Shown one piece after another: positions 16,982 through 25,911 of a stretch of DNA of 50,795 nt. The notes under the pieces were generated by a model. That model was not told where the DNA came from. It made no database searches and saw only the letters and a program-made list of their open reading frames with translations. Numbering within the stretch: the stretch's first letter is position 1; each line of letters begins with the position of its first letter. The position numbers were made by a program, and so were the translations under genes. The stretch is from Actinomycetales bacterium (GTDB lineage Bacteria > Actinomycetota > Actinomycetes > Actinomycetales > Quadrisphaeraceae): the NCBI GenBank assembly GCA_022701985.1, contig JAKONK010000175.1:1-50795 (forward strand), given 5' to 3'.

Positions 16982-17203
16982 ATGCAGTGGTTCCAGTGCC
17001 GGTCGTGCCGGCGGTCCGCCCCGCTGTCCCGCGTGAGCGGGTGGGTGCAGCAGTGGTCGGCCGGCCACGTCAGCTACTTCTGCCGCCACTGCCGCGACGT
17101 GCCCGCGACCCCTGCGGCGCAGAGCGCACCGGTGCGCCGCGAGTACTACGTCGACCCCTACGGCCTCGTGCGCACCCGTGCGGTGCGGGTCACCGCGTCC
17201 TGA
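16982..17203 (+). CDS. small zinc-ribbon-like protein, 73 residues
   Basis: The protein begins [15 protein letters not shown] and has two CxxC pairs (Cys6/Cys9 and Cys34/Cys37, the latter in YFCRHCRD), the layout of a treble-clef or zinc-ribbon site. A basic and tyrosine-containing tail follows ([16 protein letters not shown]). ATG at 16982 has a strong AGGAGG six bases upstream, so it is very probably translated. It sits 140 bases upstream of the GAF-GAF receptor gene in the same orientation. Zinc binding is inferred from the cysteines only; the function is unknown. Confidence 0.75.
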   Translation: MQWFQCRSCRRSAPLSRVSGWVQQWSAGHVSYFCRHCRDVPATPAAQSAPVRREYYVDPYGLVRTRAVRVTAS

Positions 17204-17294
17204 GCCGACCCGGCGCCCTCGGAGCCGCCCCACGAAGAAGATCGCGCGCGACACTCCAGGTGGGGCCCGGTCCTGACGATCACCCACTCGTCAA

Positions 17295-17313
17295 CGTCCC
17301 CCTCGCGGGGACG
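17295..17313. terminator. short hairpin between the zinc-ribbon and GAF-receptor genes
   Basis: CGTCCCC (17295-17301) and GGGGACG (17307-17313) form a seven-base stem with a five-base loop and no T-tract. It lies about 90 bases after the zinc-ribbon stop and 30 bases before the receptor start, so it could be a terminator or a 5'-leader hairpin. Confidence 0.3.
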
Positions 17314-17343
17314 CAGCCCTCGAGCACTGTGGGGCCACCACCC

Positions 17344-18930
17344 GTGAAGTCGCACCGCACCGCCACCAGAGACGCCGCCGAGCGCGCCCTGGTGCTGTCG
17401 CTGGAGGCCGAGCAGAACGTCTCGGCGACCACCGACCTCGTCACCGCGCTAGCCCTCGCCACCACCACGGCCGAGGCCGTCGACACCGCTCTCGCGCTCG
17501 TGCGCGACCGCTTCGGCTGGGCCTACGGCTCGTACTGGGAGCTGCACGAGACGGGAGCCGCGCAGCCCGTGCTGCGCTTCGCCCGGGAGTCCGGCGAGGT
17601 CAACAGCGAGTTCCGCGAGGCCACCCTGGCGGCGACCTTCGCGCGCGGAACGGGCCTGTCGGGCCGGGCCTGGGCGTCCGGCGACACCGTCTTCGTGCCC
17701 GACCTCGGCCAGGTGACTGACTGCGTGCGCGCTCCCGCGGCCACCAGGGCGGGGGTGCGCTCGGGCGTGTGCTTCCCCATCACCGCGTCGGACGCCACCG
17801 GGATCCGCACCGTCGGCACGATGGACTTCTTCACCACCGAGACCGTCTCCCTGTCCCCGCAGCGGATGTCCACCCTGCGCGCCGTCGGCGTGCTCGTCTC
17901 GCAGGCCCTCCAGAGGGTGCGCAGCGCGCAGGACGCCGCCGAGATCACCCAGGACGTGGCCGCCTCCAGCGCGGTGCTGCGCGCCCTGAGCGGTGCCCGC
18001 AGCACCGAGGACGCCCTGTCGGAGGTCCTCGACACCATCCGCACCCGCTTCGGCTGGAGCTACGCCTCGTACTGGAGGGTCGACCGCACCTCCGCGCGGC
18101 CGGTGCTGCGCTTCGTCCAGGAGTCCGGGAGCGCCGGTGAGGAGTTCCGCCGCGTCACCGCCAGCGCCACCTTCGCCGAGGGCGTGGGCCTCGCGGGCCG
18201 GGCGTGGGCCGCGCGCGACCTGGTCTTCGTGCCCGACCTGGGCCGTGTGACCGACTGCGTGCGCGCCCCGGCCGCCACCCGCGCCGGGGTCAGGGCGGGG
18301 GTGTGCCTGCCCGTGCTCGTCGGCGGTGAGGTGGTCGGCACGCTCGACTTCTTCAAGGGCGACGACCGCCCGCTCTCCCCCGGCCGCGAGGAGGCCCTGC
18401 GCAACGCGGGCTACCTGCTGGCACAGGGCCTGGAGCGGATCGCCGCCTCGGAGTCGCTGGCCAGCGCCGCGCACGCGCTGACCTCGTCGATCGGCGAGGT
18501 GGAGCGCAACGTCAGCTCCGCCACCGCGGTGGCCCAGCAGGGCGCCGCGCTGGCGGTCTCGGCCAACGAGCAGGTGGCGGGACTGGCGCAGTCGTCGGAG
18601 GCCATCTCCAAGGTGGTGGCCCTGATCTCCGGCATCGCCTCGCAGACCAACCTGCTGGCGCTGAACGCGACCATCGAGGCCGCCCGCGCCGGTGAGGCGG
18701 GCCGCGGCTTCGCCGTCGTCGCCCACGAGGTCAAGGAGCTCGCCAGCGAGACCGCCCGCGCCACCGCCGACGTGGACGCCCAGGTGGGCGCCATCCAGAC
18801 CCAGGTGGAGGCCGTGACCTCGGCGCTGGAGGAGATCACCCGCGCCGTCGAGGAGATCAACGAGACGCAGGGGATCATCAGCGGCGTGCTCACCGAGCAG
18901 GTGGCGGTGACCAAGGCCATCCTCGCCTGA
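17344..18930 (+). CDS. soluble chemoreceptor-like protein with two duplicated GAF domains and an MCP signalling domain
   Basis: A 528-residue cytoplasmic protein without membrane helices. GAF domains lie at about residues 30-190 and 208-362 and are clear duplicates about 178 residues apart: both contain RFGW-(A/S)-Y-x-SYW and a VPDLG[16 protein letters not shown] block with cysteines at 127/143 and 305/321. The rest is a methyl-accepting-type coiled-coil hairpin whose tip ([20 protein letters not shown], then [15 protein letters not shown]) is intact, so a CheA/CheW-type partner is expected. No CheR-docking C-terminal pentapeptide is visible, and no che genes are near. The ligand could be a small molecule or redox signal. 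GTG 17344 is the best available start; the ribosome site is weak. Confidence 0.85.
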   Translation: MKSHRTATRDAAERALVLSLEAEQNVSATTDLVTALALATTTAEAVDTALALVRDRFGWAYGSYWELHETGAAQPVLRFARESGEVNSEFREATLAATFARGTGLSGRAWASGDTVFVPDLGQVTDCVRAPAATRAGVRSGVCFPITASDATGIRTVGTMDFFTTETVSLSPQRMSTLRAVGVLVSQALQRVRSAQDAAEITQDVAASSAVLRALSGARSTEDALSEVLDTIRTRFGWSYASYWRVDRTSARPVLRFVQESGSAGEEFRRVTASATFAEGVGLAGRAWAARDLVFVPDLGRVTDCVRAPAATRAGVRAGVCLPVLVGGEVVGTLDFFKGDDRPLSPGREEALRNAGYLLAQGLERIAASESLASAAHALTSSIGEVERNVSSATAVAQQGAALAVSANEQVAGLAQSSEAISKVVALISGIASQTNLLALNATIEAARAGEAGRGFAVVAHEVKELASETARATADVDAQVGAIQTQVEAVTSALEEITRAVEEINETQGIISGVLTEQVAVTKAILA

Positions 18931-18966
18931 CGAGCGCTCCGGCCCCGGCCCGGTGAGGATCGGGGC

Positions 18967-20040
18967 ATGAGCAGCTCCAGCGCGCCGGGCTCCGTCCCCC
19001 AGCTCCTCGCCGGCGGTGCCGCACCCTCCCGGCGCGGCACCGCCGTGGTCACCGGGGGCTCCGCGGGGTTCGGCCGCGCCGTGGTGCGCGACCTGGCGGC
19101 ACGCGGCTGGGACGTCGCGGTGCTGGCCCGCGACCCGGAGCAGCTGGCCGGCGCCGTCCGCGAGGTCGCCGAGGCGGGCCGGCGGGGGCTCGGCGTGGTC
19201 TGCGACGTCGCCGACCGCGAGCAGGTCGAGGCCGCGGCCGACCGCGTCGAGGCCGAGCTCGGCCCCGTCGAGGTCTGGGTCAACAACGCCATGGCCAGCG
19301 TCTTCGCGCCGTTCGTCGACACCGACCCCGACGACTTCGAGCGAGCCACCGCGGTCACCTACTTCGGGCAGGTGAACGGCACCCGCGCCGCCCTGCGGCT
19401 GATGCGCCCCCGCGACCGCGGCCACGTGCTGCAGGTCGGGTCGGCGCTGGCCTACCGCGGGATCCCGCTGCAGGCGGCGTACTGCGGCGCCAAGCACGCC
19501 GTCGCCGGCTTCACCGACTCGGTGCTGACCGAGCTGCGCGCCGAGGGCAGCCGCGTGAAGGTCTCCGTGGTGCACATGCCCGGGATGAACACCACGCAGT
19601 TCACGTGGGTGCGCACCACCATGCCGAAGCACCCCCAGCCCGTGGCGCCGATCTGGCAGCCCGAGGCGTGCGCCGCCGTGGTCGGGCACGTCATCGACCA
19701 CCCGCGCGCGCGCACCTGGGTGGGGGAGTCGACCGTCTACACGGTGCTCGGCAGCTGGCTGGCGCCGTGGTTCGTCGACAGGTACCTGGCCCGCACCGGG
19801 ATCTCGGGGCAGCAGACCGACCAGCCCGCCTCGACGATGACGGGGGACTACCTCGACGAGCCGGTCCCCGGGGACCTGGGCGCCCACGGCGAGTTCGACG
19901 ACCGGTCGTGGAGCACCAGCCCGCAGGTGTGGCTGCAGCAGCGGCGCCGCTCGGTCGACCTCGTCGGCACCGTCGCGCTGGCGGCGGGAGCGGCCGCGGG
20001 CGCCGTGGCCGGCGTCCGCGCGCTCGTCCGCCGCCGGTGA
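18967..20040 (+). CDS. SDR-family oxidoreductase with C-terminal hydrophobic tail
   Basis: A 357-residue short-chain dehydrogenase. The cofactor motif TGGSAGFG (about residues 29-36), VWVNNAMA in place of NNAG, and catalytic YCGAK are present. The segment after the fold is long (about 100 residues), with an Arg-rich stretch and a C-terminal hydrophobic helix (VGTVALAAGAAAGAVAGVRA), so the enzyme is probably tethered to the membrane. Similar SDR proteins are common in actinobacteria, with unknown substrates. ATG 18967 is preceded by GAGGAT, readable as a ribosome site or a -10 hexamer. It overlaps the next gene by GTGA. Confidence 0.88.
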   Translation: MSSSSAPGSVPQLLAGGAAPSRRGTAVVTGGSAGFGRAVVRDLAARGWDVAVLARDPEQLAGAVREVAEAGRRGLGVVCDVADREQVEAAADRVEAELGPVEVWVNNAMASVFAPFVDTDPDDFERATAVTYFGQVNGTRAALRLMRPRDRGHVLQVGSALAYRGIPLQAAYCGAKHAVAGFTDSVLTELRAEGSRVKVSVVHMPGMNTTQFTWVRTTMPKHPQPVAPIWQPEACAAVVGHVIDHPRARTWVGESTVYTVLGSWLAPWFVDRYLARTGISGQQTDQPASTMTGDYLDEPVPGDLGAHGEFDDRSWSTSPQVWLQQRRRSVDLVGTVALAAGAAAGAVAGVRALVRRR

Positions 20041-20480
20041 GCCCCTCCGCCTCCTGGGCGCGGACCCGCCCGCTCGAGCTCGCCCGCGGCACCTGGGGGC
20101 TGGCCCTGCTGCTGGCGCCCCGCCGGGTGCTCGCCGCGGTCGGCGAGCGCGCCCCCGACCGGCGCACCGTCGTCGTCACCCGCGTGCTGGGCGGGCGCCA
20201 CCTCGTCCAGGCCGCCGTCACGGGCCTCGCCCCGTCGCGCGCGGTGCTGGCCGACGGCGCCTGGGTCGACGCCGTGCACGCCCTCACCGCGGTGGGGCTC
20301 GCCGCGAGCGACCGCCCGCGGGCCCGGCTCGCGCTGCTGGACGCGGGCGTCGCCGGCACCTGGGCCCTCGTGACCCGGGGCGCGGCGCGGCGCACCCCGC
20401 CGGACGGCCCGGCGACCGCGTGGAGCGACCGCCTCGCGCGCGCCGTCCACCCCCTGCTGCCGGGAGCGCCCCGCCTCTGA
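20037..20480 (+). CDS. hypothetical membrane-associated protein, 147 residues
   Basis: Not assigned to a family with certainty. It has several moderately hydrophobic helices ([58 protein letters not shown]), resembling small actinobacterial membrane proteins found next to SDR enzymes. The GTG start overlaps the SDR stop, so the pair is probably translated together and may act together at the membrane. It converges with the GAP-family gene across a palindromic terminator. Confidence 0.7.
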   Translation: MSPSASWARTRPLELARGTWGLALLLAPRRVLAAVGERAPDRRTVVVTRVLGGRHLVQAAVTGLAPSRAVLADGAWVDAVHALTAVGLAASDRPRARLALLDAGVAGTWALVTRGAARRTPPDGPATAWSDRLARAVHPLLPGAPRL

Positions 20481-20486
20481 CCGCTC

Positions 20487-20505
20487 CCCGGCCCCGGGGG
20501 CCGGG
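20487..20505. terminator. loop-less GC palindrome between converging genes
   Basis: CCCGGCCCC (20487-20495) and GGGGCCGGG (20497-20505) form a perfect inverted repeat with a single-base centre. It fills the gap between a rightward stop (20480) and a leftward stop (20506), so it can serve both transcripts. Confidence 0.55.
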
Positions 20506-21210
20506 TCACGCGCCGGGGTCGAGCACCAGGAACGCGCCGGTGGCGGCGTACCAGCCGGCGTCGAGCAGCAGCCCGAGCCCGACGACCGCCAGCGCGCCCG
20601 TGACGACGTGGCGCACGACGGGGCGGGCCCGCCCCCACCAGCGGGTGAACAGGGCGGTGGCGCGCTCGTGGCCCCCGCGGGCCACGGCGACCACCAGCAC
20701 CAGCAGCGGTGCCTGGCTGACCGCCGACCAGGTGGTGTGGGCCGCCAGCACCTCCCACCACGGCTCGCCGCGCCCCGCCAGGACCACGAGCCCGACGTAG
20801 GAGGGGTCGAGGACGGCGCCGGCGGTGAAGAGCACCCCGACGCCCAGCAGCCCCGCACCGCTGCGCGTGCCGGGGGTGCGCCGCCGCGGGGCCTCCGCGG
20901 ACGGGTCGCCCGGCGGACGGCGCAGGCGCACCAACGCCCACGCGAGGGCCGCGAGGCCGGCCAGCGCCTCGAGCACGGCCGTGACCGGGCCCCCGGGGAC
21001 CGCGCCGGCCCAGTCGACGTCGGCGAGCCCGGCGCCGACCGTGAGGGACAGGGTCGTCCCGAGGAGCGCCGTCAGCACCACGACGAGGACGCCGAAGGCC
21101 ACCACGGGACGGGCCCGGGTGCCCGCCGCCAGCGCGGCGGCCGCGATCAGCGCTCCGGCGGGGTCGAGCCCCGCGAGGCCCAGGCCGAGCGCGGCGAGGA
21201 GCAGGCCCAC
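20506..21210 (-). CDS. GAP-family (sulfolipid-1-addressing-like) membrane protein
   Basis: A 234-residue protein with about six membrane helices. The pattern is that of the LysE-like GAP/Sap family of actinobacteria: an N-terminal helix with [20 protein letters not shown], a cytoplasmic Arg-rich loop ([19 protein letters not shown]), and [20 protein letters not shown] in the second half. Family members include the mycobacterial protein needed for sulfolipid-1 transport and proteins of unknown function; the substrate here is not evident. GTG at 21210 has TAGCGT six bases upstream, indicating a leaderless transcript. The family call is moderately sure. Confidence 0.7.
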   Translation of the reverse strand: MGLLLAALGLGLAGLDPAGALIAAAALAAGTRARPVVAFGVLVVVLTALLGTTLSLTVGAGLADVDWAGAVPGGPVTAVLEALAGLAALAWALVRLRRPPGDPSAEAPRRRTPGTRSGAGLLGVGVLFTAGAVLDPSYVGLVVLAGRGEPWWEVLAAHTTWSAVSQAPLLVLVVAVARGGHERATALFTRWWGRARPVVRHVVTGALAVVGLGLLLDAGWYAATGAFLVLDPGA

Positions 21211-21333
21211 GGGACCACGCTAGGGGAGGCGGGCCGGTGGGGCGGGACGACGGGCGGGACGCGCGGGGCGGCGGCGCGGGCCGCGGCGGGTGCCGGACGG
21301 GTGGCTCCCGCGGCCAGCGGCGAGGATGGGCCG

Positions 21334-22686
21334 GTGAGCACCACCGAGCGCCCCACCGACCTCACCCCCGCCCCCGCCTCCGCGGCGCTGTTCGAGCGCG
21401 CCAGCGCCGTCCTGCCCGGCGGGGTGAACTCGCCGGTGCGCGCCTTCCGCGCGGTGGGCGGCACGCCCCGCTTCACGGCCTCGGCGCAGGGGCCGTGGCT
21501 CACCGACGCCGACGGCGTGCGCCGCGTCGACCTCGTGGGCTCCTGGGGCCCGATGATCCTGGGCCACACCCACCCCGCCGTCCTCGACGCCGTGCGCGAG
21601 GCCGCCGCGAAGGGGTTCTCCTTCGGCACCCCCAGCGAGGGCGAGGTGCTCCTGGCGGAGGAGCTGGTCTCCCGCGTCGAGCCGCTGGAGCAGGTGCGCC
21701 TGGTCAGCTCCGGCACCGAGGCCACGATGAGCGCCATCCGCCTGGCCCGCGGGTTCACCGGCCGCCCGCTCGTGGTGAAGTTCGCCGGCTGCTACCACGG
21801 CCACGTCGACGCCCTGCTGGCCTCGGCGGGCTCCGGGCTGGCCACCTTCGCCCTGCCGGACACCCCCGGCGTGACCCGCGAGAGCGCCGCCGAGACCCTC
21901 GTGCTGCCCTTCAACGACGTCGCGGCGCTGGAGGAGGCGTTCGCCGCCCACGGCGACCGCATCGCCTGCGTGATCACCGAGGCCGCCGCCGGCAACATGG
22001 GCGTCGTGCCGCCCGCCCCGGGGTGGACGGCCGCGCTGCTGCGCGAGACCCGCCGCGCCGGTGCGCTGCTGATCAGCGACGAGGTCATGACGGGCTTCCG
22101 CCTGTCCCGCGCCGGCTGGTACGGGCTCGAGGGCGCCCAGGACGTGGACGGGGAGCTGCGCTCGCCCGACCTGTTCACCTTCGGCAAGGTCATGGGCGGC
22201 GGCTTCCCCGTCGCCGCGTTCGGCGGCCGCGCCGACGTCATGGCCCACCTCGCCCCCGCCGGTCCCGTCTACCAGGCGGGCACCCTCTCGGGGAACCCCG
22301 TCGCCGCCGCCGCCGGTCTGACCACGCTGCAGCTGTGCACGCCGGAGGTCTACGAGCGCGTCGACGCCGTCGCCGCCGAGGTCCGCGGCGCCGCGTCCGC
22401 CGCGCTGGCCGCCGAGGGCGTGCCGCACACCCTCGGCGTCGCCGGGAGCATGTTCAGCGTCTTCTTCACCGACGTCGACGTCGTCGACTACGACACCGCC
22501 AGGACCCAGGACGCCGGCGCCTTCGCCGCCTTCTTCCACGCGATGCTCGACGCCGGGGTGCACCTGCCGCCGTCGTGCTACGAGTCGTGGTTCTGCTCGG
22601 CCAGCCACGACGACGAGGCCGTCGGCGTCGTCCTGGGCGCGCTCCCCCTCGCGGCGCGCGCGGCGGCGAGGGCCCAGGGGCGCTGA
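21334..22686 (+). CDS. hemL: glutamate-1-semialdehyde 2,1-aminomutase
   Basis: A 450-residue fold-type I PLP enzyme that converts glutamate-1-semialdehyde to 5-aminolevulinate in C5-pathway tetrapyrrole synthesis. Motifs are [12 protein letters not shown] at the N-terminus, GCYHGHVD, the cofactor-binding [12 protein letters not shown] and the Schiff-base lysine Lys285 in [12 protein letters not shown]; all agree with HemL. The length is normal. The start GTG 21334 has GAGGAT just upstream (ribosome site or -10). It leads a rightward group that supplies haem and cytochrome c maturation functions, a common actinobacterial order. A tandem repeat with a strong hairpin follows the stop. Confidence 0.96.
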   Translation: MSTTERPTDLTPAPASAALFERASAVLPGGVNSPVRAFRAVGGTPRFTASAQGPWLTDADGVRRVDLVGSWGPMILGHTHPAVLDAVREAAAKGFSFGTPSEGEVLLAEELVSRVEPLEQVRLVSSGTEATMSAIRLARGFTGRPLVVKFAGCYHGHVDALLASAGSGLATFALPDTPGVTRESAAETLVLPFNDVAALEEAFAAHGDRIACVITEAAAGNMGVVPPAPGWTAALLRETRRAGALLISDEVMTGFRLSRAGWYGLEGAQDVDGELRSPDLFTFGKVMGGGFPVAAFGGRADVMAHLAPAGPVYQAGTLSGNPVAAAAGLTTLQLCTPEVYERVDAVAAEVRGAASAALAAEGVPHTLGVAGSMFSVFFTDVDVVDYDTARTQDAGAFAAFFHAMLDAGVHLPPSCYESWFCSASHDDEAVGVVLGALPLAARAAARAQGR

Positions 22687-22747
22687 GGTCGCGGCGCCCC
22701 CCGGCGAGGGGCGCTGAGGTCGCGGCGCCCCCGGCGAGGGGCGCCGC
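22680..22747 (+). terminator. tandem 30-base repeat with GC hairpin after hemL
   Basis: Two head-to-tail copies of a 30-31 base unit (22680-22710 and 22711-22740, differing by one C) begin at the last hemL codon, so the hemL stop codon is itself duplicated. The second copy ends in a perfect ten-base stem, GCGGCGCCCC (22722-22731) with GGGGCGCCGC (22738-22747), loop CGGCGA, no T-tract. It is the likely hemL terminator. The remaining bases up to the next gene at 22917 show no further feature. Confidence 0.65.
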
Positions 22748-22916
22748 CGCTGCCGCTCACCCGTCCGGCTCAAGCAGGAGGGCCGGTCCGCCGATGTGCA
22801 ACGTGCCGGGCGGCCCGGCGCAACACCGCGGAAACGCCAGACGTGCAGCATCTGCCCATGGACCCGCTCGTCACCGTGCGACGGGTTCCCGGCAGCGCTG
22901 CTGAGGGAGCCCTCCT

Positions 22917-23825
22917 GTGATGCTCGACGCGCTCAGCGCCCCCCTGCTCGCCGCTCGCACCGCCGAGCTCGACGCCGCCGCGAGGGTCACCTACCGGCTG
23001 GAGCAGACCTTCCGGTACACCTACGACGCCCCCGTGGACGACCTGCGCCACCGCCTGGTCGTCATGCCGCCGGCCCGCCACGGCGACGTCCACCGCCGCC
23101 TGGCCACCCTGACCGTCTCCGGCGTGCCCGCGCGCCGCCACCGCCGCACCGACCGCCGCGACCGCTGGGGCAACGAGACGACCGACGTCCACGCCCCCCG
23201 CGTCACCGACCACGTCGAGTTCCGCCTCGCCGCCGTGCTCGAGCGCGTCGTCGGCTCCGGCGCCGTCGAGCTCCCCTGGGCGCGCCTGCGCGACACCCGC
23301 CTGCTCAGCGCCACCCCGCTGACCACCGCCGACGCCGCGGTCGTCGAGCTGGCCGAGTCGCTGCGCCGCCCCGAGAACCCCCTCGAGACCGCCGAGCGCG
23401 TCTGCTCCGCCGTCCACGCCGCCTTCACCTACCGCAACGGGACGACGACGACGCGCACCACCGCCGCGGAGGCGCTCGCGGGCGGCGTCGGGGTCTGCCA
23501 GGACTACGCGCACGTGATGATCGCCGTGATGCGCCACCTCGGGATCCCCACGCGCTACGTGTCGGGGCACCTCATCGGCCAGGGCGGCACGCACGCCTGG
23601 GTCGACGTCGTGGTCCCGGGCAACCTCGCCGACGGCCGCCTGGGCGCGGTCGCGGTGGCCTTCGACCCCTGCAACGACAAGCGCGCCGGTGCGGGCCACC
23701 TGACCGTCGCCGTCGGCCGCGACTACGCCGACGTCGCGCCGACGTCGGGCAGCTTCAGCGGCCCCGGCGTCCGGGGGACGCTCAGCTCCACGCGCGACCT
23801 GGGGGTCGTCAGCCTCTCGGTGTGA
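22917..23825 (+). CDS. transglutaminase-like cysteine protease-fold protein
   Basis: A 302-residue protein of the bacterial transglutaminase-like family: an N-terminal beta domain (RLEQTFRYTYDAPVDDLRHR) and a papain-fold core with the triad Cys in GVCQDYAHVM, His in GGTHAWVDV and Asp in VAFDPCND. Such proteins are thought to be peptidases or amide-forming enzymes; true substrates are unknown. The usual partners (alpha-E and ATP-grasp proteins) are not next to it. Start GTG 22917 (or ATG 22920) has GGGAG about seven bases upstream. No signal peptide, so probably cytoplasmic. Confidence 0.9.
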   Translation: MMLDALSAPLLAARTAELDAAARVTYRLEQTFRYTYDAPVDDLRHRLVVMPPARHGDVHRRLATLTVSGVPARRHRRTDRRDRWGNETTDVHAPRVTDHVEFRLAAVLERVVGSGAVELPWARLRDTRLLSATPLTTADAAVVELAESLRRPENPLETAERVCSAVHAAFTYRNGTTTTRTTAAEALAGGVGVCQDYAHVMIAVMRHLGIPTRYVSGHLIGQGGTHAWVDVVVPGNLADGRLGAVAVAFDPCNDKRAGAGHLTVAVGRDYADVAPTSGSFSGPGVRGTLSSTRDLGVVSLSV

Positions 23826-23899
23826 CGCCGGGTGTGACGTCGGGCGCAGCCCCGCCGCGGGCCGCACCGGCACCCAGGTCCGGATGGGATGCTGGCGGC

Positions 23900-24547
23900 A
23901 TGGCCCTGACCGCCGTCCACCTGCTGCGCCACGGCGAGGTGCACAACCCCGCGCGCGTGCTCTACGGGCGCCTGCCGGGTTACCACCTGTCCGAGCGCGG
24001 GCACGCCATGGCGCAGCTGGTCGCCGACACCCTCACCGCCGAGGGCGCCGACGTGGTGGAGGTCGTCGCCTCGCCCCTGCAGCGCGCCCAGGAGACCGCG
24101 GCCCCCGTGGGCTCGGCCTTCGGGCTGCAGGTCGGCACCGACGAGCGGCTGGTCGAGGCCGCGAACCACTTCGAGGGCCTGACCTTCGGCGTCGGCGACG
24201 GCGCGCTGACCCGCCCGCGGCACTGGTGGGCGCTGCGCAACCCGCTGCGCCCCTCCTGGGGGGAGCCCTACGCCGAGCAGGCCGACCGCGTCCTCGCCGT
24301 CGCCCGCGAGGCCTCGCAGCGCAACGCCGGCCACGAGACGGTGCTGGTGGCCCACCAGCTGCCGATCTACTCCGCCCGCCGCCGCGCCGAGGGCCGTCGC
24401 CTCTGGCACGACCCTCGCAGGCGCGAGTGCACCCTCGCCAGCCTCACCACCCTCCGCTTCGACGGCACGGCCCTGGTGGGGGTGGACTACCGCGAGCCCG
24501 CCGCCTCGCTGCTGCCGGGCGCGGTCGACACCGCAGGTGCCGCGTGA
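23900..24547 (+). CDS. histidine phosphatase (phosphoglycerate mutase-like) family protein
   Basis: A 215-residue protein with the LLRHGE catalytic motif at residues 8-13, where His is the phospho-acceptor, a second conserved Arg in SPLQRAQETAAP, an acid region VEAANHFEG and the C-terminal catalytic His in VLVAHQLPI. It could dephosphorylate sugar phosphates or other small substrates; the specificity is unknown. The gene directly precedes, and overlaps (GTGA), the TlpA-like gene of the cytochrome c group, an arrangement common in actinobacteria. GATGCT lies six bases before the ATG. Confidence 0.9.
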   Translation: MALTAVHLLRHGEVHNPARVLYGRLPGYHLSERGHAMAQLVADTLTAEGADVVEVVASPLQRAQETAAPVGSAFGLQVGTDERLVEAANHFEGLTFGVGDGALTRPRHWWALRNPLRPSWGEPYAEQADRVLAVAREASQRNAGHETVLVAHQLPIYSARRRAEGRRLWHDPRRRECTLASLTTLRFDGTALVGVDYREPAASLLPGAVDTAGAA

Positions 24548-25161
24548 GCCCGGTGGACCCCCGCAGCCCCCTCAGCCGGCGCGCCCTCCTGGCCGGGGCC
24601 GGTCTCCTGCCCGTCGCGGTGCTGGCGGCCTGCACCCCGGAGCTCGGCGCGACCGGCACCGACACCGGCAACCAGCAGGGCTACGTCGGTGGTGACGGCG
24701 CCTTCCGGGCCCTCGCGCCGGCCGAGCGCGGCGACCCGGTCGTCCTCAGCGGCGAGACGACCCACGGCGACACCGCCGACGTCGCCGCCTGGCGCGGGCG
24801 GGTCGTGGTCCTCAACGTCTGGTACGCCGACTGCGCCCCCTGCCGCACCGAGGCCCCCGACCTCGCCGCGATCGCGGCGGACTCACCGGACGTGCAGTTC
24901 CTCGGCATCAACACCGAGGACCGGCTGGACCGCGCCCGCACCTTCGAGCAGAAGTTCGCGATCCCGTACCCGAGCCTGCTCGACGCCGAGAGCGGCCAGG
25001 CCGTGCTCGCGCTGCGGGGCACGATCCCGCCGCAGGCGGTGCCCTCGACCGTGATCCTCGACACCGAGGGCCGCCCCGCGGCGCGCATCGTCGGCCGCGC
25101 CGAGGAGAGCGTGCTCCGCGGTCTGATCGCCGACGTCCAGGGCTCGAGCGGAGCCGCGTGA
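24544..25161 (+). CDS. TlpA/ResA-like thiol-disulfide lipoprotein
   Basis: A 205-residue exported thioredoxin-fold protein. An Arg-containing signal peptide ([20 protein letters not shown]) ends in a lipobox. The active site is [11 protein letters not shown], i.e. CAPC, and the cis-proline loop is [11 protein letters not shown]. It should keep apocytochrome c haem-site cysteines reduced outside the membrane, taking electrons from CcdA, encoded next with a GTGA overlap. In this family the role is usually called ResA or CcsX. The length is normal. Confidence 0.92.
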   Translation: MSPVDPRSPLSRRALLAGAGLLPVAVLAACTPELGATGTDTGNQQGYVGGDGAFRALAPAERGDPVVLSGETTHGDTADVAAWRGRVVVLNVWYADCAPCRTEAPDLAAIAADSPDVQFLGINTEDRLDRARTFEQKFAIPYPSLLDAESGQAVLALRGTIPPQAVPSTVILDTEGRPAARIVGRAEESVLRGLIADVQGSSGAA

Positions 25162-25910
25162 GCGCTGCCGAGCTGTTCCAGGGGACGGCGGCCACCGGGC
25201 CCCTGCTCCTCGCGGTGCTGGTCGCCGCGGTGGCGGGCGCGGTGAGCTTCGCCTCCCCGTGCGTCCTGCCCCTGGTGCCGGGCTACCTCGGGTACGTGAC
25301 GGGGCTGCGCGGCGTCGAGCTGGAGCAGCAGCGCCGCAGCCGGGTGGTGCTCGGGGCCGTGCTCTTCGTGCTCGGCTTCACGGCCGTCTTCGTCGCGCTC
25401 GGCTCGCTGTTCGGGTCGTTCGGTGCGCTCCTGCAGGCCAACGAGGTGTCGCTGTCGCGCTGGCTGGGCGTCGTCGTCATCGCCATGGGCCTGGTCTTCC
25501 TCGGCGTCGTGCCCGGGGCCCGGGGCGAGGCGCGGGTGCGCTGGCGGCCCGCCGCCGGGCTGGCCGGTGCCCCGCTGCTCGGCGTCGTCTTCGGGCTGGG
25601 CTGGACCCCCTGCATCGGCCCGACCCTCGCCGTGGTGCTGACGCTCGCCACCGACGCCGGCACGGCCTCCCGGGGCGCGCTGCTCACCTTCGCGTACTGC
25701 CTGGGCCTCGGGCTGCCCTTCGTGCTGGTGGCGGTCGGCCTCGGGCGCTCCCAGCGGGTGCTCGGCCTGCTCCGGCGCCACCACGTGCTGCTGTCGCGCC
25801 TCGGCGGGGTCGCGCTCGTGGTCTTCGGCGTGCTGCTGGTCACGGGCCTGTGGAGCACCTGGATGGGCGACGTGCGCGGCGTCCTCGCGAGCTACGAGAC
25901 GGTGGTCTGA
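25158..25910 (+). CDS. ccdA: cytochrome c biogenesis thiol-reductant transporter CcdA
   Basis: A 250-residue membrane protein with six helices. The two redox cysteines expected for CcdA are visible in [20 protein letters not shown] (first helix) and [16 protein letters not shown] (fourth helix). It carries electrons from cytoplasmic thioredoxin to the extracellular TlpA-like protein encoded just upstream. Start GTG 25158 overlaps the upstream stop, and resB follows after a single base, so this is the centre of a tightly coupled System II operon. Confidence 0.95.
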   Translation: MSAAELFQGTAATGPLLLAVLVAAVAGAVSFASPCVLPLVPGYLGYVTGLRGVELEQQRRSRVVLGAVLFVLGFTAVFVALGSLFGSFGALLQANEVSLSRWLGVVVIAMGLVFLGVVPGARGEARVRWRPAAGLAGAPLLGVVFGLGWTPCIGPTLAVVLTLATDAGTASRGALLTFAYCLGLGLPFVLVAVGLGRSQRVLGLLRRHHVLLSRLGGVALVVFGVLLVTGLWSTWMGDVRGVLASYETVV

Positions 25911-25911
25911 G

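Noticed and set aside
21322-21327. GAGGAT before hemL (and before the SDR at 18967 and EamA at 32345) as -10 boxes of leaderless genes
   Set aside because: The spacing fits, but GAGGA is equally a Shine-Dalgarno sequence at normal distance, so these were not counted as evidence for leaderless starts.
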